64,000 nucleotides of DNA from Pseudomonadota bacterium (GTDB lineage Bacteria > Pseudomonadota > Alphaproteobacteria > Sphingomonadales > Sphingomonadaceae). Where the stretch lies: positions 62,001 to 126,000 of the forward strand of contig JAJZTH010000005.1 of NCBI GenBank assembly GCA_021849075.1, read 5' to 3'. The translations under genes were made by a program, and so were the position numbers. Positions 53,424 to 62,226 of this stretch are shown piece after piece. The notes below the pieces were generated by a model. It ran no database searches. It was not told the DNA's origin and worked only from the letters and a program-made list of their open reading frames with translations. How positions within the stretch are numbered: position 1 is the stretch's first letter; each line of letters begins with the position of its first letter.

Positions 53424-54002
53424 ATGGCGAAACTCTATTTCTATTATAGCTCGATGAATGCGGGCAAATCGACCACCCTGCTGCAATCGGACTTCAACTA
53501 TCGCGAACGCGGCATGGACACGATGCTGTGGACCGCCGCGCTGGACGATCGCTATGGCCATGGCCGGGTCGTCTCGCGCATAGGGCTGGAGGCGCAGGCC
53601 CATCTGTTCGACGGCGCAACCGACATGCTCTCCGCCATCGCCGCGCAGCATGCCGGCACGCCGCTGTCCTGCGTGCTGGTGGACGAGGCGCAATTCCTGA
53701 CGGAAGCGCAGGTGTGGCAATTGGGCGGCGTGTGCGACCGGCTGGGCATCCCTGTCCTGTGCTATGGCATCCGCACCGATTTTCAGGGTCAGCTTTTCCC
53801 CGGCAGCGCCGCCTTGCTGGGTCTTGCCGACACGCTCAGCGAGATCAAGACGATCTGCGAATGCGGGCGCAAGGCGACCATGAACCTGCGCGTTGACGCG
53901 CAGGGCAGGGCGATCCGACAGGGCGACCAGACCGAAATCGGCGGCAATGACCGTTATGTGGCGCTGTGCCGCCGCCATTTTGTGGAGCAGATGCAGCGAT
54001 GA
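53424..54002 (+). CDS. tdk: Thymidine kinase (type II)
   Basis: 192 residues. P-loop [15 protein letters not shown] at the N-terminus, Walker B-like VLVDEAQFL (about residues 86-94) and a zinc site formed by [11 protein letters not shown] and ALCRRHF (three Cys and one His). [10 protein letters not shown] and [15 protein letters not shown] are typical of the tetrameric TK1-like class. Phosphorylates thymidine for salvage. Its stop overlaps the start of the GNAT gene as ATGA. Confidence 0.96.
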   Translation: MAKLYFYYSSMNAGKSTTLLQSDFNYRERGMDTMLWTAALDDRYGHGRVVSRIGLEAQAHLFDGATDMLSAIAAQHAGTPLSCVLVDEAQFLTEAQVWQLGGVCDRLGIPVLCYGIRTDFQGQLFPGSAALLGLADTLSEIKTICECGRKATMNLRVDAQGRAIRQGDQTEIGGNDRYVALCRRHFVEQMQR

Positions 54003-54559
54003 GCCGGATCGACCAGTTGCTTGCGCCGATCGACGCGCCGGGCCTTTTTCTGGAGCAGTTGCGCGCAGAGCATCGCGAAGCAGTGCGCGCGATCTGCCCG
54101 GTCGATGACCCGGTATGGGATATTTATCCCAGCCGCTGGGCCGGCGCGGATTTCGACGCCGCCTTTGACGCGACCATCGCCAACCCGGATCGCTGCCCCT
54201 TCCTGATCCGCGCCGATGGCGTTGCGGTCGGCATGTCGGGCTATCTGCACCTTCATCCCGAAGACAATGCCCTGGAATTGGGCGGCACCTATATGGCGCC
54301 CGCCGCGCGCGGCACGGGCCTGAACAGCCGGATCAAGCCGTTGCTGATCGGTCGGGCGCTAGACTGCGGCTTCACCCGCATCGAGTTTCGCATCGATGTG
54401 CGTAACGTCCGGTCGCAAAAGGCGGTGGAGAAGCTGGGCGCGGTGCGTGAAGGCGTGCTGCGCAAACAGCGCATCACCTGGACCGGCCATGTCCGCGACA
54501 CCATCATCTATTCCATTCTCGCCGACGAATGGCGTGACAGGCTGGCCAGGCAGGGATAA
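53999..54559 (+). CDS. GNAT family N-acetyltransferase
   Basis: 186 residues, RimJ/RimL-like. The acetyl-CoA motif is [19 protein letters not shown] (about 100-118); [26 protein letters not shown] corresponds to the NxxSxxxxEKxGF-type block. The acceptor is unknown. Translationally coupled to tdk by an ATGA overlap. truB follows 11 bases downstream. Confidence 0.88.
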   Translation: MSRIDQLLAPIDAPGLFLEQLRAEHREAVRAICPVDDPVWDIYPSRWAGADFDAAFDATIANPDRCPFLIRADGVAVGMSGYLHLHPEDNALELGGTYMAPAARGTGLNSRIKPLLIGRALDCGFTRIEFRIDVRNVRSQKAVEKLGAVREGVLRKQRITWTGHVRDTIIYSILADEWRDRLARQG

Positions 54560-54570
54560 GGGCCGCCGCC

Positions 54571-55545
54571 ATGCACGGCTGGATCATCCTCGACAAACCC
54601 CATGGCCTTGGTTCGACGCAGGCTGTCAGCGCGGTCAAACGCGCGTTGCGCACGCAAAGAGAGGTGCTGGGCGGCGCCGAAAAGTGGAAGGTCGGCCATG
54701 GCGGCACGCTCGATCCGCTGGCGACCGGCGTGCTGCCGATCGCGATCGGGGAGGCGACCAAGCTGGCGGGCCGGATGCTCGACAGCGACAAGATTTACGA
54801 CTTCACGATCCAATTCGGCGCGCAGACCGATACGCTCGATCTGGAAGGGAAGGTGATCGCGCAAAGCGACCATCTGCCCACGCTGGCCGATGTGGAGGCC
54901 GTCCTTCCGCGCTTCACTGGTGCCATCGAACAGGCGCCGCCCGCCTACAGCGCCATCCTGATCGACGGCCAGCGCGCCTATGACCTCGCCCGCAAGGGGG
55001 AGGCGGTGGAGATGAAGCTGCGCAGCGTGACGATCCACGCCCTGCAAATATCCTCTCCCCGCCGGGCAGAGGATAGCGCAGCTTGCCCGCAAGGCGGGCT
55101 AGCGGAGGCTGGAGAAGGGATTGCGGCAGTCACCCTGACCGCCCATGTCTCCAAGGGCACCTATATCCGCTCCCTCGCCCGCGACATCGCGCTGACGCTC
55201 GGCACGGTCGGTCATGTCACCATGCTGCGCCGGGTGAAGGCCGGGCCGTTCACCCTGGAAACCGCGATTTCGCTGGACAAATTGGACGAAGCTGCTAAGG
55301 GCGGCGCAATCGGCGGACTTATGCTGCCGTTGACCGCAGGGCTGGACGACATCCCGGCTCTTGCAGTCTCTCCCGATGACGCACTGGCTCTCCGACAGGG
55401 GAAGGTGCTCGTCGGTCACGCCATTGCCACCGGCCTTCATCTGGCGTTCGACGGGATCATCCCCGTGGCGCTGGTCGAAGCGCAGGACGGAGAGATCCGG
55501 GTCGTGCGTGGATTTAACCTGATGCCGAAGGAAGAAGACAGATGA
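54571..55545 (+). CDS. truB: tRNA pseudouridine(55) synthase TruB, with internal repeat-encoded insertion
   Basis: 324 residues. Catalytic [20 protein letters not shown] with the active-site Asp (about residue 50), the [17 protein letters not shown] block and [17 protein letters not shown] are typical. Between RSVTIHALQ and [10 protein letters not shown], residues about 160-182 ([20 protein letters not shown]) are encoded by a palindromic repeat inserted in frame. TruB normally has a short beta-strand connection there. The protein is otherwise full length with an intact active site. Its stop overlaps the rpsO ATG. Confidence 0.95.
   Translation: MHGWIILDKPHGLGSTQAVSAVKRALRTQREVLGGAEKWKVGHGGTLDPLATGVLPIAIGEATKLAGRMLDSDKIYDFTIQFGAQTDTLDLEGKVIAQSDHLPTLADVEAVLPRFTGAIEQAPPAYSAILIDGQRAYDLARKGEAVEMKLRSVTIHALQISSPRRAEDSAACPQGGLAEAGEGIAAVTLTAHVSKGTYIRSLARDIALTLGTVGHVTMLRRVKAGPFTLETAISLDKLDEAAKGGAIGGLMLPLTAGLDDIPALAVSPDDALALRQGKVLVGHAIATGLHLAFDGIIPVALVEAQDGEIRVVRGFNLMPKEEDR
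55050..55120. repeat. Palindromic repeat inserted in frame within truB
   Basis: About 70 bases with nested inverted repeats: TCCTCT / AGAGGA (55051-55056 and 55068-55073) and GCCCGC / GCGGGC (55085-55090 and 55094-55099), ending GGCTGGAGAAGGGA. This pattern is typical of sphingomonad intergenic palindromes but here lies inside a coding region without breaking the frame. Confidence 0.72.
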
Positions 55546-55811
55546 CGATCACTGCCGAGCGCAAGGAAGCGCTTATCAAGGAATATGCCCGCGTTGAAGG
55601 CGACACCGGTTCGCCGGAAGTTCAGGTTGCGATCCTGACGGAGCGCATCACCAACCTGACCGAGCATTTCAAGTCGCATCACAAGGATAACCACAGCCGT
55701 CGCGGCCTGCTGATGCTGGTCAACAAGCGTCGTTCGCTGCTGGACTATCTGAAGAAGAAGGATGCGGGTCGCTACGCCGACCTCATCACCAAGCTGGGCC
55801 TGCGCAAGTAA
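55542..55811 (+). CDS. rpsO: 30S ribosomal protein uS15
   Basis: 89 residues. [56 protein letters not shown] and [16 protein letters not shown] are fully conserved uS15. ATGA overlap with truB. Followed by a terminator-like hairpin, then pnp, the classical rpsO-pnp order. Confidence 0.98.
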   Translation: MTITAERKEALIKEYARVEGDTGSPEVQVAILTERITNLTEHFKSHHKDNHSRRGLLMLVNKRRSLLDYLKKKDAGRYADLITKLGLRK

Positions 55812-55820
55812 GCCTGCTAC

Positions 55821-55850
55821 AAAGGGACGGCCCCATTCGGGGCCGTTTCC
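55821..55850 (+). terminator. Terminator or attenuator between rpsO and pnp
   Basis: Perfect 8-bp stem ACGGCCCC / GGGGCCGT with loop ATTC, followed by TTCC. Partial read-through into pnp is usual at this site in other bacteria. Confidence 0.7.
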
Positions 55851-55890
55851 GATTCTGGAAGGGGCGCAATCCGGCGACCCGTTTCATCTC

Positions 55891-55964
55891 AGGGGCCACA
55901 CGATGCCCCGACACCGCAGCGGGCCGGTTAGCCCGCTTCACAGGCCCCGCCCGGCAATAGGGCC
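55891..55964 (+). promoter_or_regulatory. Structured leader of pnp
   Basis: Three hairpins in the pnp 5' leader: GGGGC / GCCCC (55892-55909), AGCGGGC / GCCCGCT (55918-55937) and GGCCC / GGGCC (55943-55964). In E. coli pnp is autoregulated through RNase III cleavage of a leader stem; a comparable role here is inferred. Confidence 0.4.
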
Positions 55965-55985
55965 AGGTGGGCGAAGGAAAATTCT

Positions 55986-58304
55986 ATGTTCGATGTAAAG
56001 AAGGTATCAATCGAGCTGGGCGGCAAGACGCTGACCCTCGAAACCGGCCGTATCGCGCGTCAGGCCGACGCCGCCGTGCTGGCGACCTATGGCGAAACCG
56101 TGGTGCTGTGCGCCGTGACCGCCGCCAAGTCGGTGAAGGAAGGGCAGGACTTCTTCCCGCTGACCGTCCACTATCAGGAAAAATATTCAGCCGCCGGCCG
56201 CATTCCCGGTGGCTTCTTCAAGCGTGAACGCGGCGCCACGGAAAAGGAAACGCTGGTTTCCCGCCTGATCGACCGTCCGGTCCGCCCGCTGTTCCCCGAA
56301 GGTTTCTATAACGAAATCAATGTCATCGCTCAGGTTCTGAGCTTCGACGGCGAAAGCGAACCCGATATCGTCGCGATGATCGCTGCTTCGGCCGCGCTGA
56401 CCCTGTCGGGCGTGCCCTTCCTGGGTCCGATCGGCGCCGCCCGCGTCGGCTACAAGGATGGCGAATATCAGCTGAACCCCAGCCTGGACGAAGTGAAGGC
56501 CGGCGAACTCGACCTGGTCGTCGCCGCCACCGGCAACGCGGTGATGATGGTCGAATCCGAAGCCAAGGAACTGTCGGAAGACGTCATGCTCGGCGCCGTC
56601 CTCTTTGCGCATGAAGCGTCGAAGAAGGTCGTCAACGCGATCATCGACCTGGCCGAACAGGCTGCCAAGGATCCGTGGGAAGTCGCCAAGGGCGACGATC
56701 TGGAAGACCTGAAGAAGAAGCTGAAGAAGCTGATCGGCAAGGACATTACGGCTGCCTACAAGCTGACCGACAAGTCGGCCCGCTCGAACGCGCTGAACGA
56801 AGCCCGCGCCAAGGCGAAGGCCCAGTTCGCGGCCGATGGCCTCGACGCCCAGACCGTGATGGCCGGCATCAAGCTGACCAAGAAGCTGGAAGCGGAAATC
56901 GTGCGCGGCGCCATCCTGAAGGACGGCAAGCGCATTGACGGTCGCACCACCACCCAGATCCGTCCGATCGAGGCGATGGTTGGCTTCCTGCCCCGCACCC
57001 ATGGTTCGGCCCTGTTCACGCGCGGTGAAACGCAGTCCATCTGCACCACCACGCTGGGCACCAAGGACGCCGAGCAGATGATCGACGGCCTGACCGGCCT
57101 GCATTATGAAAACTTCATGCTGCACTATAACTTCCCGCCCTATTCGGTCGGTGAAGTCGGCCGCTTTGGCGCGCCGGGCCGTCGTGAAGTGGGTCATGGC
57201 AAGCTGGCATGGCGTGCGCTGCACCCCGTTCTGCCCAGCAAGGATGAGTTCCCCTACACCATCCGCGTTCTCTCGGACATTACCGAATCGAACGGTTCTT
57301 CCTCGATGGCCACCGTCTGCGGCGGTTCGCTCTCGATGATGGATGCCGGCGTGCCGCTGAAGCGCCCCGTGTCGGGCATCGCCATGGGCCTGATCCTGGA
57401 AGGCAAGAATTTCGCTGTCCTGAGCGACATCCTTGGCGACGAAGATCATCTGGGCGACATGGACTTCAAGGTGGCCGGCACCGAAGCTGGCATCACCACG
57501 ATGCAGATGGACATCAAGGTTGCCGGCATCACGCAGGAAATCTTCGAAGTCGCCCTGCGTCAGGCCAAGGAAGGCCGCGCGCACATTTTGGGTGAGATGA
57601 GCAAGGCGCTGTCCTCGACCCGCACCGAGCTGTCGGCCCATGCCCCGCGCATCGAAACGATCCAGATCGACAAGTCGAAGATCCGTGACGTCATCGGCAC
57701 CGGCGGCAAGGTCATCCGCGAAATCGTCGCGGAAACCGGCGCGAAGGTCGACATTGACGACGAAGGCGTCATCAAGATCAGCTCGTCCGACATCGCCCAG
57801 ATCGAAGCCGCCAAGGCGTGGATCCTCGGCATTGTCGAGGAAGCCGAAGTCGGCAAGATCTACAATGGCAAGGTCGTCAACATCGTCGATTTCGGCGCTT
57901 TCGTGAACTTCATGGGTGGCAAGGACGGCCTCGTCCACGTCTCCGAAATGAAGAATGAGCGCGTCGAAAAGCCGACCGACGTCGTGTCGGAAGGCCAGGA
58001 AGTGAAGGTCAAGGTTCTCGAAATCGACCCGCGCGGCAAGGTTCGCCTATCCATGCGCGTCGTCGATCAGGAAACCGGCGAGGAACTGGAAGACACCCGT
58101 CCGGCCCGCGAACCGCGCGAACCCCGTGGGGATCGTGGTGATCGTGGTCGCGGCCCGCGCCGTGACGGCGGCGATCGTGGCGGTCGCGGCGGCGATCGTG
58201 GTGGCGATCGCGGCCCGCGCCGTGATCGTGGTCCGCGCAGCGAAGGCGGCGACCGCAATGACGGTCCCAGCGGCGGTCTGCCCGATTTCCTGACCCAGGA
58301 CTGA
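55986..58304 (+). CDS. pnp: Polyribonucleotide nucleotidyltransferase
   Basis: 3'-5' phosphorolytic exoribonuclease. 772 residues: two RNase PH domains (about 10-230 and 320-545, with [21 protein letters not shown] and [19 protein letters not shown]), a KH domain ([15 protein letters not shown]) and an S1 domain ([20 protein letters not shown]). The C-terminal tail of about 75 residues is built of Arg/Gly/Asp repeats ([15 protein letters not shown]), longer than in E. coli, and probably binds RNA or RNase E. GAAGGA precedes the ATG. Confidence 0.98.
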   Translation: MFDVKKVSIELGGKTLTLETGRIARQADAAVLATYGETVVLCAVTAAKSVKEGQDFFPLTVHYQEKYSAAGRIPGGFFKRERGATEKETLVSRLIDRPVRPLFPEGFYNEINVIAQVLSFDGESEPDIVAMIAASAALTLSGVPFLGPIGAARVGYKDGEYQLNPSLDEVKAGELDLVVAATGNAVMMVESEAKELSEDVMLGAVLFAHEASKKVVNAIIDLAEQAAKDPWEVAKGDDLEDLKKKLKKLIGKDITAAYKLTDKSARSNALNEARAKAKAQFAADGLDAQTVMAGIKLTKKLEAEIVRGAILKDGKRIDGRTTTQIRPIEAMVGFLPRTHGSALFTRGETQSICTTTLGTKDAEQMIDGLTGLHYENFMLHYNFPPYSVGEVGRFGAPGRREVGHGKLAWRALHPVLPSKDEFPYTIRVLSDITESNGSSSMATVCGGSLSMMDAGVPLKRPVSGIAMGLILEGKNFAVLSDILGDEDHLGDMDFKVAGTEAGITTMQMDIKVAGITQEIFEVALRQAKEGRAHILGEMSKALSSTRTELSAHAPRIETIQIDKSKIRDVIGTGGKVIREIVAETGAKVDIDDEGVIKISSSDIAQIEAAKAWILGIVEEAEVGKIYNGKVVNIVDFGAFVNFMGGKDGLVHVSEMKNERVEKPTDVVSEGQEVKVKVLEIDPRGKVRLSMRVVDQETGEELEDTRPAREPREPRGDRGDRGRGPRRDGGDRGGRGGDRGGDRGPRRDRGPRSEGGDRNDGPSGGLPDFLTQD

Positions 58305-58324
58305 TCGGTCGGCGTCGACTGACG

Positions 58325-58364
58325 AAAAAGGGGGCGTCCGGTTAGGCCGGGCGCCCCTTTTTAT
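58325..58364 (+). terminator. Intrinsic terminator after pnp
   Basis: Stem built from AAAAAGGGGGCG and CGCCCCTTTTT with an inner CCGG / CCGG pairing, followed by ATTTTG. It closes the rimP-pnp cluster. Confidence 0.85.
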
Positions 58365-58449
58365 TTTGTCCCGGCGCAAGCGACTGATTTCGATCAAGGC
58401 GCGGGCGAAAGGTTCTGCTACTGTAACAAAAGGCCATCCGGGGAATCCC

Positions 58450-59469
58450 ATGCAGCGGAGCAATGAGCGCTTTGTCGAACGCCTGCCGCTCGTCCTCGAT
58501 CGGCCGATCTATGCCTATGGGTTGACGCTGATCTTCTGCGCCGCGGCCTTGCTGCTGCGCTGGGCGGCCGAACCGCTGCTGCCCGTTGGCTATCCCTTCG
58601 TCACCTTCTTCCCCGCCGTCATCCTCACCTCTTTCCTGTTCGGGGTGCGGCCTGGCATCTTCGCCGCCATCGTCTGCGGCTTTCTCTCCTGGTATTTCTT
58701 CATTCCGCCCTATGGCGGGCTGACGCTCAATCCGGCCGTCGCCGTGGCGATGCTCTTCTACACCGGCGTCGTGGCGGTCGACATCATCCTCATCCGCTTC
58801 ATGCAGCGGGCCAATTATAATCTGGCGGTGGAGCGGGAACGCAGCCGCCTGCTGGCCGAAAATCGCGAATTGCTGTTCCGCGAATTGCAGCATCGCGTGT
58901 CGAACAATCTTCAGGTCGTCGCCGCCCTGCTGGCGCTTCAGCGCCGCCATATCGATCATGATGTCGCGCGCCGCGCGCTGGACGATGCGTCGGAACGGCT
59001 GGCGCTGGTCGGCCGGATCAGCCGCACCCTCTATGATCCCGAACGCACGGGGCAGGATATGGCGACCTTCCTGACCGCCCTGACCGCCGATGTGGTTGAT
59101 GCGTCCGGGCGCGCCGACATCAGCCTGTCGGTCGATGCGCCGGGCGGACTGGTCCTTGATCCCAACGTCACCGTGCCGTTGGCGCTGGTGGTGGCCGAAG
59201 CGGTCAGCAACGCGATCGAACATGGCCTGTCCGATCGCGCCGGCCGGATCGATGTCACGCTGGGGGCGGAGGGGGATGCGCTGGTGCTGCGCGTGGCGGA
59301 TGACGGCCATGGCGTTGCGCCCGATTTTGCAACGACGCAGGCGGATTCGCTTGGCCTGCGCATCGCCAATGCGCTGGCGGCGCAACTGGGCGGCCGCTTC
59401 ACCCTGTCGCCGGGGTTGGTCGCCGGGGCGGTCGCGCGCCTCGACCTGCCGCTCGCGACGGCCTGTTGA
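58450..59469 (+). CDS. DUF4118-HisKA_2 (HWE-related) sensor histidine kinase
   Basis: 339 residues. Four closely spaced N-terminal helices (LTLIFCAAALLLRWA, FFPAVILTSFLFGV, IFAAIVCGFLSWYFFIPP, VAVAMLFYTGVVAVDIIL) match the DUF4118 sensor of KdpD-like proteins. HisKA_2 phospho-acceptor FRELQHRVSNNLQVVAALL (His about 146) and ATPase boxes VVAEAVSNAIEHG (N), DDGHGV (G1) and SLGLRIANALAAQLGG (G2) follow. No response regulator lies nearby. Such kinases often feed the PhyR-NepR-EcfG stress pathway in alphaproteobacteria (inference). Confidence 0.9.
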   Translation: MQRSNERFVERLPLVLDRPIYAYGLTLIFCAAALLLRWAAEPLLPVGYPFVTFFPAVILTSFLFGVRPGIFAAIVCGFLSWYFFIPPYGGLTLNPAVAVAMLFYTGVVAVDIILIRFMQRANYNLAVERERSRLLAENRELLFRELQHRVSNNLQVVAALLALQRRHIDHDVARRALDDASERLALVGRISRTLYDPERTGQDMATFLTALTADVVDASGRADISLSVDAPGGLVLDPNVTVPLALVVAEAVSNAIEHGLSDRAGRIDVTLGAEGDALVLRVADDGHGVAPDFATTQADSLGLRIANALAAQLGGRFTLSPGLVAGAVARLDLPLATAC

Positions 59470-59524
59470 TGTCGCCGCATTCTGCCGCTTGGCGAGCGCG
59501 ATCGGCTCGGCTATGACCGCCGCC

Positions 59525-60322
59525 ATGCTGACGAAAACCCTGACGCGCATCGGCGCGCCCATCCGCGTTCTGGCCGCTCCGGTTCTGCTTGCTGCTCTGT
59601 TGTCGGGTTGCTCGACGTCGAAGAACAAGGCCGATACCCTCTATGTCGCGCGCGACGTCTCTACGCTGTACAACAGCGGCAAGGCGCGGCTCGATCGCGG
59701 TCAGTACAAGCTTGCCGCCGCGCTGTTCGATGAAGTCGAACGTCAGCATCCCTATTCGCCCTGGGCGCGCCGGGCGCAACTCATGTCGGCGTTCAGCTAT
59801 TATATGAACCGGGATTACCCGGAATCGATCAGCGCGTCGCAGCGTTTCCTGTCGATCCACACCGGCAACAAGGATGCGCCCTACGCTTATTATCTGATCG
59901 CGCTTTGCTATTATGAACAGATTGCCGACGTCACCCGTGACCAGAAGATCACGCAGCAGGCGATGGACGCGCTGGGCGAACTGATCCGCCGTTATCCCGA
60001 CACGCGCTACGCCGCCGACGCGCGGCTGAAGGTCGATCTGGTCAATGACCATCTGGCCGGCAAGGAAATGGAAATCGGCCGCTTCTATCAGCGTCGTGGC
60101 CAGTGGCTGGCCGCGACGCTGCGCTTCCGTTCGGTGATCGACAAATATCAGACGACCACCCACACGCCCGAAGCGCTGGAGCGTCTGGTCGAATCCTATC
60201 TCTCGCTCGGCATCCCGGCCGAAGCGCAAAAGGCCGCCGCCGTGCTGGGTCGCAACTATCCCGGCACCAAATGGTATGAACGCAGCTACAAGCTGATGCA
60301 GGAACATGGCGTAAAGGCTTAG
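59525..60322 (+). CDS. bamD: Outer membrane assembly lipoprotein BamD
   Basis: 265 residues from the ATG at 59525; 59513 is an in-frame alternative. Lipobox LLSGC after a hydrophobic signal (RVLAAPVLLAALLSGCS). Five TPR-like helical pairs follow (ARLDRGQYKLAAALFDEVE, HPYSPWARRAQLMSAFSYY, YRYPDTRYA-type motifs). BamD is the essential BAM lipoprotein partner of BamA, encoded at the other end of this window. In many alphaproteobacteria lpxC precedes bamD; here a kinase gene does. recN follows across a palindromic repeat. Confidence 0.94.
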   Translation: MLTKTLTRIGAPIRVLAAPVLLAALLSGCSTSKNKADTLYVARDVSTLYNSGKARLDRGQYKLAAALFDEVERQHPYSPWARRAQLMSAFSYYMNRDYPESISASQRFLSIHTGNKDAPYAYYLIALCYYEQIADVTRDQKITQQAMDALGELIRRYPDTRYAADARLKVDLVNDHLAGKEMEIGRFYQRRGQWLAATLRFRSVIDKYQTTTHTPEALERLVESYLSLGIPAEAQKAAAVLGRNYPGTKWYERSYKLMQEHGVKA

Positions 60323-60330
60323 CTTTTTTT

Positions 60331-60462
60331 AGCCCCTCCCTTTCAAGGGAGGGGTTGGGGTGGGTCGCGACCCCGCAGGGGGCGCGTCTGGCCTCACCGT
60401 TGCAAGGCGTCGCTGTCGCGCCGCACCCACCCCCGGCCCCTCCCTTGAAAGGGAGGGGGGAG
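60331..60462. repeat. Dispersed palindromic repeat, copy C (two inverted units) upstream of recN
   Basis: Unit 1 starts with the CCCCTCCC / GGGAGGGG palindrome (60333-60354) and a TTGGGGTGGGTCGCGA linker. Unit 2 (about 60410-60462) is its inverse (GCACCCACCCCCGG, then the same palindrome). It fills the gap between bamD and recN; the G-rich right end lies where a recN ribosome binding site is expected. Confidence 0.85.
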
Positions 60463-60471
60463 TCTGGTGAA

Positions 60472-62136
60472 ATGCTGACCTCGCTCGCCATCCGCAATGT
60501 CGTGCTGATCGAGGCGCTGGACTTGGAGTTCGGCGCGGGCCTGTCCGTGCTGACCGGCGAAACCGGCGCGGGCAAATCGATCCTGCTCGATTCGCTGGGG
60601 CTGGCGCTGGGCGCACGCGCCGACAGCGGCCTCGTGCGCGCAGGCGAAGCGCAGGCCAGCGTCGTCGCGACCTTCGATCCGCCCGCCGCCGATCATCGCG
60701 CCACCGCGCTGCTGATCGAAAATGGCATCGACATCGAACCGGGCGAGCCTTTGCTGATCCGTCGCCTCGTCAAGGCGGACGGCGGCAGCCGCGCCTTCGT
60801 CAATGACCAGCCCTGCTCGGCGGCGCTGCTGCGCGACCTTGGCGGATCGCTGGTCGAAATTCACGGCCAGCATGACGATCGCGGCCTGCTCAACCCGCGC
60901 GGCCACCGCGCCCTGCTCGACAGCTATGGCCGGTGCGAAGCCGGCGCGATCGCCGCCGCTCACGCCGCATGGCGCGCCGCAACCAATGCGCTCGCCGAAG
61001 CCCGCACCATCGTCGCCAATGCCGCGCGCGACCGCGATTACCTGACCCATGCGGTCGAGGAACTGCGCAAATTCGCGCCCGAAGCCGGCGAGGAAGCAAC
61101 GCTGGCCGAAGAACGCGCGACCATGCAGAAGGGCGCGCGCCTGACCGACGACCTGTCCGCCGTCAGCGATTGCCTGACCGGATCGGACGGCGGCCTCGCC
61201 CAGTTGCGGCAGGCCGCGCGCCGGCTCGATCGCATCGCCAGTGAAGAGCCGCTGCTCAATGCCGTGCTCGAAGCGCTCGACCGCGCCGTGGTCGAAGCCG
61301 GGGAAGCGGAGGATCGTCTGGCCGAAGCGGCCGAGGCGCTGAGTTTCGACCCCGCCCGGCTCGACGCGATCGAAACCCGCCTGTTCGACCTGCGCGGCCT
61401 TGCCCGCAAGCATCAGGTCGCGCCCGACGATCTTGCCGCCCTGCGCGACGAAATGGCTGCAAAGCTTGCCGCGATCGAGGGCGGGGAGGAGCATATCGCC
61501 GCGCTCGAAAAGGATGTCGCGGCAAAGGCCGCCGCCTATCGCGCCGCTGCGCAAGCCCTGTCAGCCGAACGGCAATTGGCCGCCGGCCGCCTCGACGCGG
61601 CGGTCGCGGGCGAACTTGCCCCGTTAAAACTGGACGCCGCCCGTTTCCGCACCATCGTAGCCCCGCTGGATGAAGGCCAGTGGAGTGCGCAGGGTATGGA
61701 TCGGGTCGAATTTGAAATCTCGACCAACCCCGGCGCGCCCTTTGCCCCACTGGCAAAGATCGCGAGCGGAGGCGAACTCTCCCGCTTCATCCTCGCCTTG
61801 AAGGTCGCTCTGGCTGAACGGGGCGGGGCGGACACTTTGATCTTTGACGAAATCGACCGTGGCGTGGGCGGCGCGGTGGCCGACGCCATCGGCGAGCGCC
61901 TGTCGCGCCTCGCCCAGAGCAACCAGATTCTCGTCGTCACCCACAGCCCACAGGTCGCGGCGCGGGGCGCTGGCCATATGCTGATCGCCAAGTCGAGTGA
62001 CGGCACCGTGACCCGAACCGGCGTCCATGCGCTGAGCGACGGCGAACGCCGCGAAGAAATCGCCCGTATGCTTTCCGGCGCAGAAATCACCGCCGAAGCC
62101 CGCGCGCAGGCGGAACGGTTGCTGGAACGGGTCTGA
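60472..62136 (+). CDS. recN: DNA repair protein RecN
   Basis: SMC-like ATPase for double-strand-break repair. 554 residues: Walker A LTGETGAGKSILLDSL (about residues 29-44), coiled-coil arms (about 150-380), signature IASGGELSRFILALK and Walker B DTLIFDEIDRGVGGAVAD near the C-terminus, then VVTHSPQVAARG. ATG at 60472 is chosen because it matches MLTSLAIRNVVLIE of RecN; upstream codons come from the repeat. Its G-rich upstream region is donated by the repeat. Confidence 0.97.
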   Translation: MLTSLAIRNVVLIEALDLEFGAGLSVLTGETGAGKSILLDSLGLALGARADSGLVRAGEAQASVVATFDPPAADHRATALLIENGIDIEPGEPLLIRRLVKADGGSRAFVNDQPCSAALLRDLGGSLVEIHGQHDDRGLLNPRGHRALLDSYGRCEAGAIAAAHAAWRAATNALAEARTIVANAARDRDYLTHAVEELRKFAPEAGEEATLAEERATMQKGARLTDDLSAVSDCLTGSDGGLAQLRQAARRLDRIASEEPLLNAVLEALDRAVVEAGEAEDRLAEAAEALSFDPARLDAIETRLFDLRGLARKHQVAPDDLAALRDEMAAKLAAIEGGEEHIAALEKDVAAKAAAYRAAAQALSAERQLAAGRLDAAVAGELAPLKLDAARFRTIVAPLDEGQWSAQGMDRVEFEISTNPGAPFAPLAKIASGGELSRFILALKVALAERGGADTLIFDEIDRGVGGAVADAIGERLSRLAQSNQILVVTHSPQVAARGAGHMLIAKSSDGTVTRTGVHALSDGERREEIARMLSGAEITAEARAQAERLLERV

Positions 62137-62143
62137 ACATTTT

Positions 62144-62212
62144 CGTCATTGCGAGCGTAGCGAAGCAATCCATGTTGTGCCCCTGGATTGCTTCGCTACG
62201 CTCGCAATGACG
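62144..62212. repeat. Perfect 29-bp inverted repeat (TTGCGAGCG-type palindromic element)
   Basis: Left arm 62144-62172 begins CGTCATTGCGAGCGTAGCGA; right arm 62184-62212 is its exact reverse complement; the loop is 11 bases. This element type is widespread between genes in many proteobacteria. It lies between recN and the ABM gene, where it could act as a terminator or mRNA stabiliser. Confidence 0.88.
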
Positions 62213-62226
62213 AGGAGAAGGGACGG

